From: Helicobacter suis
GTDB taxonomy: Bacteria > Campylobacterota > Campylobacteria > Campylobacterales > Helicobacteraceae
DNA: 64,000 bases
Assembly (NCBI RefSeq): GCF_902196125.1
Contig: NZ_CABIKG010000005.1
Location: 1-64,000 of the forward strand
Reading direction: 5' to 3'
Below are positions 16,703 through 27,279 of the stretch, in pieces. A program made the translations under genes and the position numbers. The notes below the pieces were generated by a model. The model had not been told where the DNA came from and did no database searches. It saw nothing but the letters and a program-made list of their open reading frames with translations. Positions within the stretch are counted from its first letter, which is position 1; each line of letters starts with the position of its first letter.

Positions 16703-17974
16703 CTATAGACTAAGAGCATGGGATTTTTGTTGTATTCCTGTTTCTACCATGCTAGTTACTAACTGATTTGTTTTTAAATCAACTAATAGAGCCGTCATGT
16801 CCGCAGGCGTGAATTCGGTAAGAGCTTTACCTACTAAATGTTTCACTAGATTTAAACTAGCATTATAATCTCTATCAAGAACTAAGCCACAATGAGAGCA
16901 AGAATACACACGATCACTCAAGCTTAGATCTGTTTTTAAATGCCCACAATCAGAACACGCCTTAGAGCTTGGATAGAAAGAATCAGCTCTTTTAATCTCT
17001 TTGCCAAGATACCTAGCCTTATACTCCAACAAGGTGTTAAACGCAGAAATACTCACATCTGCTAAAGACTTAGCTAATTTATGGTTTTTAAGCATGTTAT
17101 CCACTCTTAAGTTCTCAAGACAAAAAAGATCAAAATGAGACACTAAGACACTGGTCAATTTGTGTAGAAAATCTAAACGGATATTAGAGATACGCTGGTG
17201 TAGCTTGTTTAGTTTTAAAGAAGCTAATAGATAATTCCTAGATTTTCTAGTCTTATCACCTTTGGCTTTCGGGTGTTGCTTCTTAGAAAGTTGTCTAGAA
17301 AGTCTTTTAAGCCTCCTTGTGAGCTTAGTTAAGGGTTTGGGGGCTTTAATCTGCAAACCATTAGATAAACTCACAAAAGATTTAATACCGGTATCTATGC
17401 CTATGGTTTTAGAATTTTTTAAAGGCTTATGAGTAGAAATAAATTCTTTTTGAGAGACTTCCATAGCAATAGAAACAAAGAAATCAGAGCCTTTTATTGA
17501 AATAGTTGCCCCGCTAATCTTGCCAACAAATCTAAGCTTTTCTGTCATTTTGATCTTAGATAAGTTAGGGATTTTTAGATAATCGCGCTTACAGCCCTGA
17601 ATGATTTTAATCTGATCACCTCCAATATAAAGCTTGCCCTGAAACTCTCTTTTCTTTTTGAAACGCGGATAACTTAGTTTCCCTTGTTTTAAGTCTCTAA
17701 AGAATTTAGTAAAAGCTAGACCAAGATGGATAAAGGGCTGTTGTGTGGCATATTTGCTAACTTCATAGACAAAGGGGAATTGTTCCTTTTTGATAGCATT
17801 AAACTCTTTTTTAAGGGCGAGGTGATTGGTTTTAATGCCCAAGTTATAATTCTCTTTCCACCTAGCTAGCCCCCAATTATAGGCAAGTCTAGCACACCCG
17901 CAAGCTTTTTTAAAGTAAGTTTTAGCCTTGTTGTTAGGGCTTAGTTGGACTTTGTGGGTTATCTGAAAGCTCAT
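16703..17974 (-). CDS. tnpB: TnpB RNA-guided nuclease of the IS607 element
   Basis: A 423-residue TnpB/IS200-IS605-type accessory protein. All three RuvC motifs are intact: GIDTGIKSFVSLSNG (Asp), CLENLRVDNML (Glu) and LDRDYNASLNL (Asp). A four-cysteine zinc finger, CSDCGH ... CSHCG, sits between the second and third. N-terminal helix-turn-helix-like part begins MSFQITHKVQLSPN. Known TnpB proteins cut DNA guided by an RNA made from the gene's 3' end and the element's right end, favouring retention of the element. The ATG lies inside the end of tnpA. Nothing suggests inactivation. Confidence 0.9.
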   Translation of the reverse strand: MSFQITHKVQLSPNNKAKTYFKKACGCARLAYNWGLARWKENYNLGIKTNHLALKKEFNAIKKEQFPFVYEVSKYATQQPFIHLGLAFTKFFRDLKQGKLSYPRFKKKREFQGKLYIGGDQIKIIQGCKRDYLKIPNLSKIKMTEKLRFVGKISGATISIKGSDFFVSIAMEVSQKEFISTHKPLKNSKTIGIDTGIKSFVSLSNGLQIKAPKPLTKLTRRLKRLSRQLSKKQHPKAKGDKTRKSRNYLLASLKLNKLHQRISNIRLDFLHKLTSVLVSHFDLFCLENLRVDNMLKNHKLAKSLADVSISAFNTLLEYKARYLGKEIKRADSFYPSSKACSDCGHLKTDLSLSDRVYSCSHCGLVLDRDYNASLNLVKHLVGKALTEFTPADMTALLVDLKTNQLVTSMVETGIQQKSHALSL

Positions 17975-18536
17975 TGTCTACCACTGCTTGCATTTGTTCT
18001 AATAGCCTCTTATTTTTCTTTGATCTAGAGCCATATAGACGCGCAGAAAAAACCGTGATAATCTCTAAGACATCTTTAACTAATTCCTCTTCAAAACGCA
18101 CATTTTCATCGCCTTTATTAATCAGAATAACCTCCACTTCTTTAGCCTCACAAATGCTAAACACCAACTCAGCTCCAAAGCGCAGTAATCTATCCTTATG
18201 GGTAAGCACCAAGCGTTTAACTTGACCTTCTAAAATCAGATTTAAAAGTTTAGTTAAACCTTTCTTATAGTAATTCATTCCAGAGCCTAAGTCAGTAATC
18301 ACCTCGTAGTCAAAGCCTAGCTTAGAACAATAGAGTTCTAAAACTTGCACCTGCCTTATTAAGTCATCTTTCTGATCGGAGCTAGAAACACGGGCATAGG
18401 CTATTGTCTTTCTATCATCATTATGGAACACAACATTCTTGTTGATATTTTTCAAGCTCTCTAACTTATACCTGCGCTCCCCTCCCTTAGTGTAACTATC
18501 AGGTTTAAACAGCCCTCTCTTTTCCCAATTCCTCAA
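17934..18536 (-). CDS. tnpA: IS607-type serine recombinase TnpA, start uncertain
   Basis: A 200-residue serine transposase if begun at TTG 18536. The N-terminus is a MerR-like helix-turn-helix (NWEKRGLFKPDSYTKGGERRY), then the resolvase catalytic domain with YARVSSSDQKDD, DLGSGMNYYKKG and HKDRLLRFG. In the same frame, readable codons extend upstream (GASGKILGVTRETLR) to a TAG near 18592, and this stretch completes the helix-turn-helix, but no ATG is present there. Either a TTG is used or the element's left end has lost its start codon. It overlaps tnpB by 41 bases. Confidence 0.82.
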   Translation of the reverse strand: MRNWEKRGLFKPDSYTKGGERRYKLESLKNINKNVVFHNDDRKTIAYARVSSSDQKDDLIRQVQVLELYCSKLGFDYEVITDLGSGMNYYKKGLTKLLNLILEGQVKRLVLTHKDRLLRFGAELVFSICEAKEVEVILINKGDENVRFEEELVKDVLEIITVFSARLYGSRSKKNKRLLEQMQAVVDNELSDNPQSPTKP

Positions 18537-18589
18537 GGTTTCTCTAGTAACACCTAAGATTTTACCACTTGCGCCGTAAAGCCCCTAGC

Positions 18590-19264
18590 TTTAGCTATGG
18601 GGAGTATGTCAATCACCTCTGGAGGGGTAAAAAACTCACCCCCGCTTTTGCCTGCACTGCTAGCATACATGCCCATTAAAAACTCATAGGCATCCCCAAA
18701 GACATCAATACCGTTTTTCTGATAATGGCTAATTTGCATGCTAGCCACTCCCTCTAAGAGCCTAGCAATGTTCTCATTTTTCGATCCAACACCATTGCCT
18801 AACTTGTCGCTATTCATGTCTAAATCTGCAAACAACCCTTTAAAATTCTGCTGTGCCTCACCTTGCAAACTAGAGGCTTCAATATTTTTAAAAATATCAT
18901 TGAGGGTTGTATTGAGTTTTCTAGCCTTTAATAACGAATCAAGATTTTTAATCACATTTTCAAAAAGCCCACTAGGAGGAATGAAAAAGCCCTTTTCCTC
19001 TAAAAGAATTTCTTTAGCTAAATTGGCTTTTTCATCGTTTAATTTCGCGTAATTAAAATTTGCATCTCTTTTTTGCTCTATCCCATTGATATAGTTAGCT
19101 AAATTTTCAGAGAGATAGCGATAAAGAATCATTCCTAAAACAAATTGCTTAAAATCCCACCCATCTACCGCACCTCTGAGTTTGTCGGCAATGTTCCAAA
19201 TAGCCTTAAAGAGGTGATCGCGGTGTGTGGAAGCTGATGTTTGTAAGTCAAGAGTCTCTGCCAT
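18590..19264 (-). pseudogene. hsdM: Type I restriction-modification methyltransferase HsdM, truncated by IS607
   Basis: About 225 codons of HsdM from ATG 19264: the N-terminal helical domain (HLFKAIWNIADKLRGAVDGWDFKQ...LGMILYRYLSENL) and the start of the catalytic domain up to GEFFTPPEVIDILP. The frame then enters IS607 sequence and stops at 18554. The SAM-binding DPACGSG and catalytic NPPF motifs are therefore absent, and no hsdM remainder, hsdS or hsdR follows the element within the window. The fragment cannot methylate. It lies only three bases upstream of the luxS stop-side, on the same strand, so transcription of luxS ends into it. Confidence 0.88.
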
Positions 19265-19267
19265 GTT

Positions 19268-19726
19268 TTAGGCTTCTATGCTAGACCATTCGTTGCGTTT
19301 GGCTAAAAATTCACGCGCTAGATTTTGCGCACCCTCTAGTGTATGGTTAGCAGCCCAGCCGCATTGTTTTTCATTGCTAGCGGGTACTTCTTTTGCTTTA
19401 AGCACATCTTGCATGGTTTGTTCTAAGATTTCAAGAATACCCTCATAATTTTCATGGTTTAACACAGTCAAATAAAAACCGGTCTGGCATCCCATAGGCG
19501 ACCAGTCAATAATATAATTTGCATGGTTGCGAATCAGTTCTGCGACCAAGTGTTCTAGCGAATGCAAACTAGGCATGTCCATATGTTCTTTATTGGGCTG
19601 TTTAAAGCGTACATCATACTTAACTATAATATCCCCGTGCTCTCCTATTTTGCGATCGGCAACACGGACATAAGGCGCTTTGACCTTTGTATGATCTAAA
19701 TTAAAACTTTCAACATTCATTTTCAT
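19268..19726 (-). CDS. luxS: S-ribosylhomocysteine lyase LuxS
   Basis: A 152-residue metalloenzyme that cleaves S-ribosylhomocysteine to homocysteine and the AI-2 precursor. Metal ligands are His55 and His59 in HSLEHLVAE and Cys122 in CGWAANH; Glu58 and Cys80 (MGCQTGFY) complete the active site. The ribosome site TAAGGAG precedes the ATG. It is the last gene of a minus-strand run mccA-mccB-luxS identical in order to H. pylori, where it forms the reverse transsulfuration route from homocysteine to cysteine. Confidence 0.95.
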   Translation of the reverse strand: MKMNVESFNLDHTKVKAPYVRVADRKIGEHGDIIVKYDVRFKQPNKEHMDMPSLHSLEHLVAELIRNHANYIIDWSPMGCQTGFYLTVLNHENYEGILEILEQTMQDVLKAKEVPASNEKQCGWAANHTLEGAQNLAREFLAKRNEWSSIEA

Positions 19727-19766
19727 GTATCACTCCTTATTTAATTGGGGCATTCTAGCATATCCC

Positions 19767-20918
<1,152 letters not shown>

Positions 20919-20931
20919 TTAAGTGATCAAA

Positions 20932-21849
20932 TTATAGATAAATACCCTTAGACAAATAGCGATCGGCTGCATCCGCAAAGATTGTAAGAACACAACTTTT
21001 CTCCGGCAAGCGCTCTATTTCGCGTAAAGCCGCTGCAAAAGCAGCACCACTAGAACTACCCACGAGTAAACCACTTTTCCGGGCTAATTCTTTGGTGTAA
21101 TAAAACCCTTCATCATCTGAAATAGTTTCAAAACGCTCAATAGGCAAATCTGCAAAAAAGGGGGGGATAAATTCCACCCCAATGCCCTCAATTTTATGAG
21201 AATAAGCTACACCCCCATTTAAAATCGAACCCTCTGGCTCTACACCAATTAAACGAATAGTGGGAATTTGTTCTTTTAAGTATCTGGCTGTGCCGGCAAA
21301 AGTCCCCCCGCTTCCAATTCCAGCAACAAAGCTAGTGAGTTGGTTTCCTAGTTCCTGAATAATTTCTGGTCCTAATGTGTAATAGTAGGTATCTGGATTT
21401 TTAGGGTTTTCAAATTGCAAAGGCAGGTAACTATCTGGGATACTTTGGGCTAATTCTTTGCTTTTAGCAATCGCGCCAACAATGCCTTCCTCACTAGGCG
21501 TATTGATCACCTCAGCCCCTAAAGCCTTCATAAGCTGTTGTTTTTCCACACTAAATTTTTCCGGAACCACAAAAATGGTTTTTAAGTGGTGGTGCAAGGC
21601 TACAAGCGCTAAAGCAATCCCAGTATTACCGGCTGTGGGCTCAATAATAGTTGTCTTTGGCGTGATTTGACCCGTTTTTAAGCCCTCTTCAATGAGATAT
21701 TTTCCTAAACGATCCTTGATACTACCCCCCGGGTTTAGATGCTCTAATTTAGCATAAATTATCGAATCTTTAGGCAAGGGATAATTTTCTTTACTAAATT
21801 TAAAGATAGGGGTTGAGCCGATTGCCTGCGTAGTTGTACCAATAACCAT
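20932..21849 (-). CDS. mccA: Cystathionine beta-synthase/cysteine synthase-type MccA
   Basis: A 305-residue PLP enzyme of the CysK/CysM family. The PLP lysine lies in NPGGSIKDRLGKYL, the phosphate loop is GSGGTFAGTARYLKE, and PTAGNTGIAL is the substrate loop. In H. pylori the equivalent enzyme joins homocysteine with O-acetylserine to make cystathionine. It opens the mccA-mccB-luxS operon. TTGTCTCC upstream gives a GGAGACA ribosome site. Direct sulfide-fixing activity is an alternative but less likely here. Confidence 0.9.
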   Translation of the reverse strand: MVIGTTTQAIGSTPIFKFSKENYPLPKDSIIYAKLEHLNPGGSIKDRLGKYLIEEGLKTGQITPKTTIIEPTAGNTGIALALVALHHHLKTIFVVPEKFSVEKQQLMKALGAEVINTPSEEGIVGAIAKSKELAQSIPDSYLPLQFENPKNPDTYYYTLGPEIIQELGNQLTSFVAGIGSGGTFAGTARYLKEQIPTIRLIGVEPEGSILNGGVAYSHKIEGIGVEFIPPFFADLPIERFETISDDEGFYYTKELARKSGLLVGSSSGAAFAAALREIERLPEKSCVLTIFADAADRYLSKGIYL

Positions 21850-21953
21850 GTTGTCTCCAAAAAATTAAATCTAAACGCGCATTAGTTTATCCCTAGTAAG
21901 CTAATTTAAAGTTTTATAAAATTGTGTACACTTAAAGCACATCGCTACAAATA

Positions 21954-22683
21954 TTAATTTTCTTTAACATAAAAATCATCACAACCAAGCCTTAGAATCT
22001 TTTTGTACCCTTTAAGCTTTAAAAAATTATAAATATCATCTGTATTGTAATTATTTTCTATCCCTATAAGTCTAATGTCATAGCTATTAAAATCAATGCT
22101 TTCTAATATTTTCATCTCACCACCTTCTACATCAATACTTAAATAGTCAATTTTCTTTTGCTCTCCTTGCATAATAGTATCAAAGCGCGCCCCTTGCATT
22201 TTTATAATTTGATAATCACCGCCATATTCGGCTACTTCTTTCTCTATACGCTCTAAATGTCGTTTATCATATTCATTTACTATACCGCTTAACATTTGCG
22301 CGTATCCTGTAATTTGCATAAAAGAGACTTCACCATCTATATTGCAGAGGGCTACATTATGTTTTTTAATCTTTGGATTTGATCTGTTTTTAAGAAGTAG
22401 TGTGTAGACATTAAAATCAGCTTCTATAAGTACCCCCCCCCCATTTATTGCTAGAGTCATTCTCTAATAAATAAGTATTGCTAAGAGATACTCCATCATT
22501 TGCACCAATATCTACAAAAAATAGCGGTCCTTTTTCATCTTTATAAAAAAATTGCACAAACAAATCTTGTTTATCTTGGGAATAACTTTTTCTCTCTTTT
22601 TCTAACAGCCATTTATTAAAGTTATCTTCTAATGTAGGAAAAAATAAACGCCAAATTTTTTTAATATACTCTTTTAGTTTCAT
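21954..22683 (-). pseudogene. FkbM-family methyltransferase split by a G10 tract, phase-off
   Basis: Two overlapping frames form one protein. The N-terminal part starts at ATG 22683 with GGAG six bases ahead and reads MKLKEYIKKIW to FFVDIGANDGVSLSNTYLLE, the SAM-binding motif I. It then meets ten G (22433-22442) and stops shortly after. The C-terminal part, VLIEADFNVYTLLLKNR through DYLSIDVEGGEMKIL to DDFYVKEN, is in the other frame. With 9 or 12 G the parts fuse as KWGGVLIEAD, the usual FkbM junction, giving about 242 residues. FkbM enzymes O-methylate sugars. The last part could be started separately at ATG 22460 but would lack SAM binding. Base composition is more AT-rich than the neighbours. 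Confidence 0.85.
22433..22442 (-). repeat. G10 tract switching the FkbM gene
   Basis: Ten C on the plus strand, G on the coding strand, within the FkbM methyltransferase. Lengths of 9 or 12 restore one frame; 10 does not. Confidence 0.85.
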
Positions 22684-22827
22684 AACACACTCCATTTATA
22701 AAATGAGAATTATATCATAGTGTTATTCATATTTTTTAAGTGGTGGGTTAAATCGGGGGCTTAGGCGGTAATTTAATAGGTTAGGGGCATTAAAAAGCCA
22801 CTTCCTAGTGATCTTTTAAGTTTTTGC

Positions 22828-22833
22828 TATAAT
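22828..22833 (+). promoter_or_regulatory. -10 box of carB, leaderless spacing
   Basis: TATAAT ends seven bases before the carB ATG, so transcription should begin at or next to the A of the start codon. No ribosome site is visible between them. Confidence 0.55.
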
Positions 22834-22839
22834 TTCTAC

Positions 22840-25800
22840 ATGCAACCTTTTAAAAGAATCTTACTCATTGGCTCGGGTCCTATTGTCATTGGGCAGGCGT
22901 GCGAGTTTGACTACTCCTCTAGTATTGCGCTTAAAACGCTTAAAAGTTTAGGCTATGAAGTGGTGCTTTTAAATTCTAACCCCATTACCATCAACACCGA
23001 TAAAGCCCTAGCCTATAAAACCTACATTGAGCCTATCACTACAGATAATGTCTTAAAAATTGTGGCTTTAGAGAGCATTGAGGCGATTTTGCCCACTATG
23101 GGCGGCCAGACAGCTTTAAATATCATCGTAGAATTGCACAAACAAGGGCATTTTGAGGGCGCGCTAAGCGGTGTGAAACTCTTAGGGGCTAGCATTCAGA
23201 GTATTTTAAAAGCAGAAGATCGGCGCGCTTTTAAAGAGTGCATGCTCTCTATTGGGTTAGATTTGCCCAAAGGGGGTTATGCTTATAGTGAGGAAGAGGC
23301 GCTAAGTGTGGTTAAAGAGGTGGGTTTTCCTTGTATTATTCGCTCTAGTTTCACTCTAGGCGGAGAGGGTAGTTCTGTAGCCTTTAACATTGAGGAATTT
23401 AGAGAGCTCGCCCAATTTGCCCTAGAAGCCTCGCCTATCTCAGAAATTTTAATTGAGGAGAGTTTACTAGGCTGTAAAGAATTTGAAATGGAGGTGGTGC
23501 GCGATAAAGATGATAATTGTATCGTGGTGTGTTGTATTGAAAATGTTGATCCTATGGGTGTACATACGGGTGATAGCATCACCATTGCCCCCGCCCTCAC
23601 CCTCACAGATAAAGAATACCAGCGCATGCGCGATGCGAGTTTTGCGGTGTTGCGCGCGGTAGGTGTGGATACTGGCGGGGCTAATGTGCAATTTGCCATT
23701 AAGGGGAGGCGTTTATTAGTTATTGAAATGAACCCTCGCGTGAGCCGTAGCTCGGCTTTAGCTAGCAAGGCCACACTTTTTCCTATCGCTAAAATCGCCA
23801 CACTTCTAGCACTAGGACAGAGCTTAGAGCATATCCAAAATGACATCACGCAAAGTACAAGCTGTTTTGAGCCCACCCTAGATTATGTCATCACCAAAAT
23901 CCCGCATTTTGACTTTGAAAAATTCCCCCAAGTAGACACCACCTTAGGAACTTCTATGAAAAGCATTGGGGAGGTGATGGGCATTGGAGGGAGTTTTAAA
24001 GAAAGTCTGATGAAGGCCTTAGAGAGTGACTATCTTTTAAACAATCTGCGCGCGTTTTTAGAAAGTCCTTTAGATTTAGAATTTTTAAAAAAGGAGTTGC
24101 GCCGCCCCAATCCTAAACGGCTTTTTTATGTGATGCACGCCTTTGGCATAGGTTTGAGTATAGAGGAAGTACACCAACTTTGTTGCATTGATGCTTATTT
24201 TTTAAATGAGATAAAAGAGATTGTGCATGCCCTTTTAGACCTGCGCGATTTAAAGAATGCCACCACTCTACTAAGCAATAAACCCGCTCTTTTTAAACTC
24301 AAAAGCATGGGCTGTAGCGATGCTTTGCTAGCTAGCTTTTTAAACAAGAAGGAGAGTACAATACGCGCTGCGCGTAACCAACTCAATTTACACCCGCAAA
24401 TGTACCAAGTAGATCTAAGTGCTAATGAATTTAAAAGCCCCACCCCCTATCTTTATAGCACCTATGCCCCTCCCTTTGCTCCACAACCCCCTTTAAAATC
24501 CACCCGCTCTAAGGTGATCTTACTAGGCTCTAGCGCGAATAAAATCGGAGTGGGCATGGAGTTTGATTACGCGCTTACCCATGTCAGTTTAGCGCTTAAA
24601 AAAAGAGGGCTAAGTCCTATTATCATCAATAACAATCCAGAAACCATTAGTACCGATCATGACACCAGCGACACGCTTTATTTTGAGCCTATTACGCTTG
24701 AGTGCGTGCTAGAAATTATTCTCAGAGAAAAAGAACAATTACTAGGCGTAGTGGTGAGCTTTGGGGGACAGACCCCGCTTAAAATTGCCGCTGATTTAGA
24801 AAAACTGGGTATCCCTCTACTAGGCACGGCGTTTAAAAATATAAAAATTGCAGAAGAGCGCGATCTATGCCACCAGCTTTTAGATCGCCTCCATGTGGCC
24901 TATCCTAAGGGCTTATGTGCACACTCCAAAGAACAAGCTAAGGAGTGCTTAGAAAAACTAGAATTGCCCTTGATTTTGCGCCCTAGTTTTGTGTTGGGTG
25001 GAGCAAAGATGCGCATTTTGCACACTAAAGAGCAATGTTTAGAGTATATAGAAAACTATGGCTTTGAAACTAGCCTTTTAATGGATTTCTTCTTAGAGGA
25101 CGCACTAGAACTTGATGTTGATGCCCTGTGTGATCAAAAAAGTGTGTTTGTGTGTAGCGTACTAGAACATATCGAGCCAGCTGGCATTCACTCAGGCGAT
25201 AGTACCTGTTTTCTCCCCTCTAGCCTTAGCCCGGATCTGTTAGAGGAAGTGTATTACCAAACCCAAAAAATTGCGCTAGGATTACAAGTTTTAGGCCTAC
25301 TTAATATCCAATTTGCCTATAAAGATCACCAACTTTTTGTATTAGAAATTAACCCCCGCTGTTCGCGCACGATCCCCTTTGTCTCTAAGGCTTTGGGGTT
25401 AGATATTGCAGGGCTAGCTGCAGATGTGCTTATAGGGCAGAGTTTAGAGCAAATTGCTAAGGATTTTGCACTTGTGGCTAAAGAGGAGGGGTTGTTTGTG
25501 GCTAGGCCTTTGCATTATGTCTTTGTAAAGGAAAGCGTTTTTCCATTTAATAAGCTTTATGGGGCAGATTTAGTACTAGGCCCTGAGATGAAAAGCACGG
25601 GTGAGGTAGCAGGGGTGGGGTATACTCTAGCTGAGGCCTTTTATAAATCCCAGCTAGCTAGCCATAATCCTATCAAACATAAGGGCAGTATTTTTATCTC
25701 TCTTAAAGATCGCGACAAACAAAAAGCCATGCCCTTGATGCGCGCTTTAAAGGGTTTGGGTTTTAAACTTTATGCTACCACCGGCACACATAAAGCCTTG

Positions 25801-26082
25801 CAAGAAGGGGGACTGCAAAGTACTCAGGTGCTTAAAATCTCTGAGGGGCGCCCTAATATCTGTGATTTTATGCTCAACCACCAGATAGATATGGCCATTA
25901 ATACAAGTGATGTTTTAAACGAAGATTCTAAGATTATCCGTATGCAAGTACTCAAAAACAAGATTTCTTATTTCACCACTTTAAAGGCCGTAGAAAAAGT
26001 GCTTTTGAGTTTATTAGAATATTCCAAGTTTAAAGACAACCCCCCCTTGAGTTTGCAGGAGTTACAAAACACGGGGGATTGA
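22840..26082 (+). CDS. carB: Carbamoyl-phosphate synthase large subunit
   Basis: A 1080-residue enzyme that makes carbamoyl phosphate from bicarbonate, ATP and ammonia for pyrimidine and arginine synthesis. The two ATP-grasp halves begin at ILLIGSGPIVIGQACEFDYS (near residue 7) and VILLGSSANKIGVGMEFDYA (near 563); each carries its ExNPRxSR motif (EMNPRVSRSSALA, EINPRCSRTIPFV). A C-terminal MGS-like allosteric domain follows (GFKLYATTGTHKAL). The protein start matches the family, so the ATG is secure despite the missing leader. carA is not in the window. Confidence 0.95.
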   Translation: MQPFKRILLIGSGPIVIGQACEFDYSSSIALKTLKSLGYEVVLLNSNPITINTDKALAYKTYIEPITTDNVLKIVALESIEAILPTMGGQTALNIIVELHKQGHFEGALSGVKLLGASIQSILKAEDRRAFKECMLSIGLDLPKGGYAYSEEEALSVVKEVGFPCIIRSSFTLGGEGSSVAFNIEEFRELAQFALEASPISEILIEESLLGCKEFEMEVVRDKDDNCIVVCCIENVDPMGVHTGDSITIAPALTLTDKEYQRMRDASFAVLRAVGVDTGGANVQFAIKGRRLLVIEMNPRVSRSSALASKATLFPIAKIATLLALGQSLEHIQNDITQSTSCFEPTLDYVITKIPHFDFEKFPQVDTTLGTSMKSIGEVMGIGGSFKESLMKALESDYLLNNLRAFLESPLDLEFLKKELRRPNPKRLFYVMHAFGIGLSIEEVHQLCCIDAYFLNEIKEIVHALLDLRDLKNATTLLSNKPALFKLKSMGCSDALLASFLNKKESTIRAARNQLNLHPQMYQVDLSANEFKSPTPYLYSTYAPPFAPQPPLKSTRSKVILLGSSANKIGVGMEFDYALTHVSLALKKRGLSPIIINNNPETISTDHDTSDTLYFEPITLECVLEIILREKEQLLGVVVSFGGQTPLKIAADLEKLGIPLLGTAFKNIKIAEERDLCHQLLDRLHVAYPKGLCAHSKEQAKECLEKLELPLILRPSFVLGGAKMRILHTKEQCLEYIENYGFETSLLMDFFLEDALELDVDALCDQKSVFVCSVLEHIEPAGIHSGDSTCFLPSSLSPDLLEEVYYQTQKIALGLQVLGLLNIQFAYKDHQLFVLEINPRCSRTIPFVSKALGLDIAGLAADVLIGQSLEQIAKDFALVAKEEGLFVARPLHYVFVKESVFPFNKLYGADLVLGPEMKSTGEVAGVGYTLAEAFYKSQLASHNPIKHKGSIFISLKDRDKQKAMPLMRALKGLGFKLYATTGTHKALQEGGLQSTQVLKISEGRPNICDFMLNHQIDMAINTSDVLNEDSKIIRMQVLKNKISYFTTLKAVEKVLLSLLEYSKFKDNPPLSLQELQNTGD

Positions 26083-26117
26083 ATTTAAACCTCCCGCTTA
26101 AGAGGGGTGAGTGCTAA

Positions 26118-27185
26118 TTAAGAAACAGATCGTTTCCCAGCTGGAGCGTGATCTTTGTGTTTGTGATCTTCATGGGGTAAATCATAGACCGGACAGGTTT
26201 CTACACCAATGCTAGTGCGGGTGAATTTTTCCACATTTTCTTGGGCTTTTTTAGGATCGTTGACCCAAGTTTTATAGAATTCAAAGGGACATTCCATAAC
26301 ACCCTTATCGCCATCGCCACTGGCAAAGACACCGCTATAGCCTCGGTGCAACATTTTAAAGAGATGGTTGGTGCTTTGATCGTATTTTCTAGAATTGCGG
26401 ATGGCGCTGATAGAGAGTTGTGCGTATTGGACTCCATTTTCCTCCTCGCCACACTCGCCCAAAGTATGCCCATCAAAACCAATAATGCTAGAATGCCCAA
26501 AGTAGGTGTAGACACCATCAAAACCTGCCGCATTGGCCACCGCGACATAAGACTGGTTTGCCCATGCCATAGCTTTTACCATGAGAATTTGTTGTTCTTT
26601 GGCTGGATACATGTAGCCTTGACAGCGGACAATAAGCTCAGCGCCCCTCATCGCACAATCGCGCCAAATTTCAGGATAGTTCCCATCATCACAGATGATC
26701 AAAGAAACTTTCATTCCTTTGGGTCCATCTACTACATAGGTTTTATCCCCTGGATACCACGCTTCAATGGGGCACCAAGGCAGAATTTTGCGGTATTTTT
26801 GCACAATCTCACCCTTATCATTGATCAAAACCAGCGTGTTGTAGGGGTTTTTATGGGATTGTTCGTGTTTTTCACCGGTTAAAGAGAACACGCCCCAAAC
26901 TTTGTTAGCTTTGCAAGCCATAGAAAAAATTTGTGTTTCCTCGCCTGGAATCACAGCTGCGGTGTCAAACATTTCCTGTCTATCATACATGATGCCATGT
27001 GTGCTATATTCAGGGAAAATAACCAAATCAAGACCGGGTAGACCTTGTTTCATCCCTTGAATCATTTTTGCGATGTTATGGCAATTTTCTAGCACCTCTG
27101 CTTTAGTGTGCAGTCTAGGCATTTTGTAATTTACAACTCCTACACCCACAGTATCAGGGTTACTACAGATATCTCCATGTCTCAT
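26118..27185 (-). CDS. amiE: Aliphatic amidase AmiE
   Basis: A 355-residue nitrilase-superfamily amidase, nearly the H. pylori AmiE (339 residues) with a short His/Lys-rich tail added ([17 protein letters not shown]). The catalytic triad is Glu59 in FPEYSTHG, Lys134 in KYRKILPW and Cys166 in [12 protein letters not shown]. It releases ammonia from short amides such as acrylamide, acetamide or propionamide, supplementing urease in acid. AAGGAG precedes the ATG, and a palindrome lies over the predicted transcript start. The His-rich tail might bind metal; this is speculation. Confidence 0.93.
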   Translation of the reverse strand: MRHGDICSNPDTVGVGVVNYKMPRLHTKAEVLENCHNIAKMIQGMKQGLPGLDLVIFPEYSTHGIMYDRQEMFDTAAVIPGEETQIFSMACKANKVWGVFSLTGEKHEQSHKNPYNTLVLINDKGEIVQKYRKILPWCPIEAWYPGDKTYVVDGPKGMKVSLIICDDGNYPEIWRDCAMRGAELIVRCQGYMYPAKEQQILMVKAMAWANQSYVAVANAAGFDGVYTYFGHSSIIGFDGHTLGECGEEENGVQYAQLSISAIRNSRKYDQSTNHLFKMLHRGYSGVFASGDGDKGVMECPFEFYKTWVNDPKKAQENVEKFTRTSIGVETCPVYDLPHEDHKHKDHAPAGKRSVS

Positions 27186-27207
27186 GCAATCTCCTTAAGA
27201 AGTTTTT

Positions 27208-27222
27208 TAGGGTTAAACCCTA
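27208..27222 (-). promoter_or_regulatory. Perfect 7+7 inverted repeat at the amiE transcript start
   Basis: TAGGGTT-A-AACCCTA lies directly after the likely -10 element (TATAAA at 27230-27235, minus strand) and before the ribosome site. Its position would let a bound repressor block initiation, or the RNA hairpin could affect the leader. No known Helicobacter operator was recognised. Confidence 0.4.
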
Positions 27223-27279
27223 GAGAGATTTTATAACAAATAGTTAAGCAATTAAACAACAAGAAAAAAAGATAACTCT

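Larger units (their letters stand above)
16620..18600 (-). mobile_element. IS607-family insertion sequence
   Basis: An element with a serine-recombinase tnpA (minus strand, ending 17934) overlapping a TnpB gene (16703-17974). The right end is an AT-rich run of CCTATAAA-like repeats at about 16657-16710; there are no terminal inverted repeats, as expected for IS607. The left boundary lies near 18590, where the hsdM reading frame is cut. A degenerate right end of a related element is present at 3700-3830. Exact ends are estimates. Confidence 0.82.
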
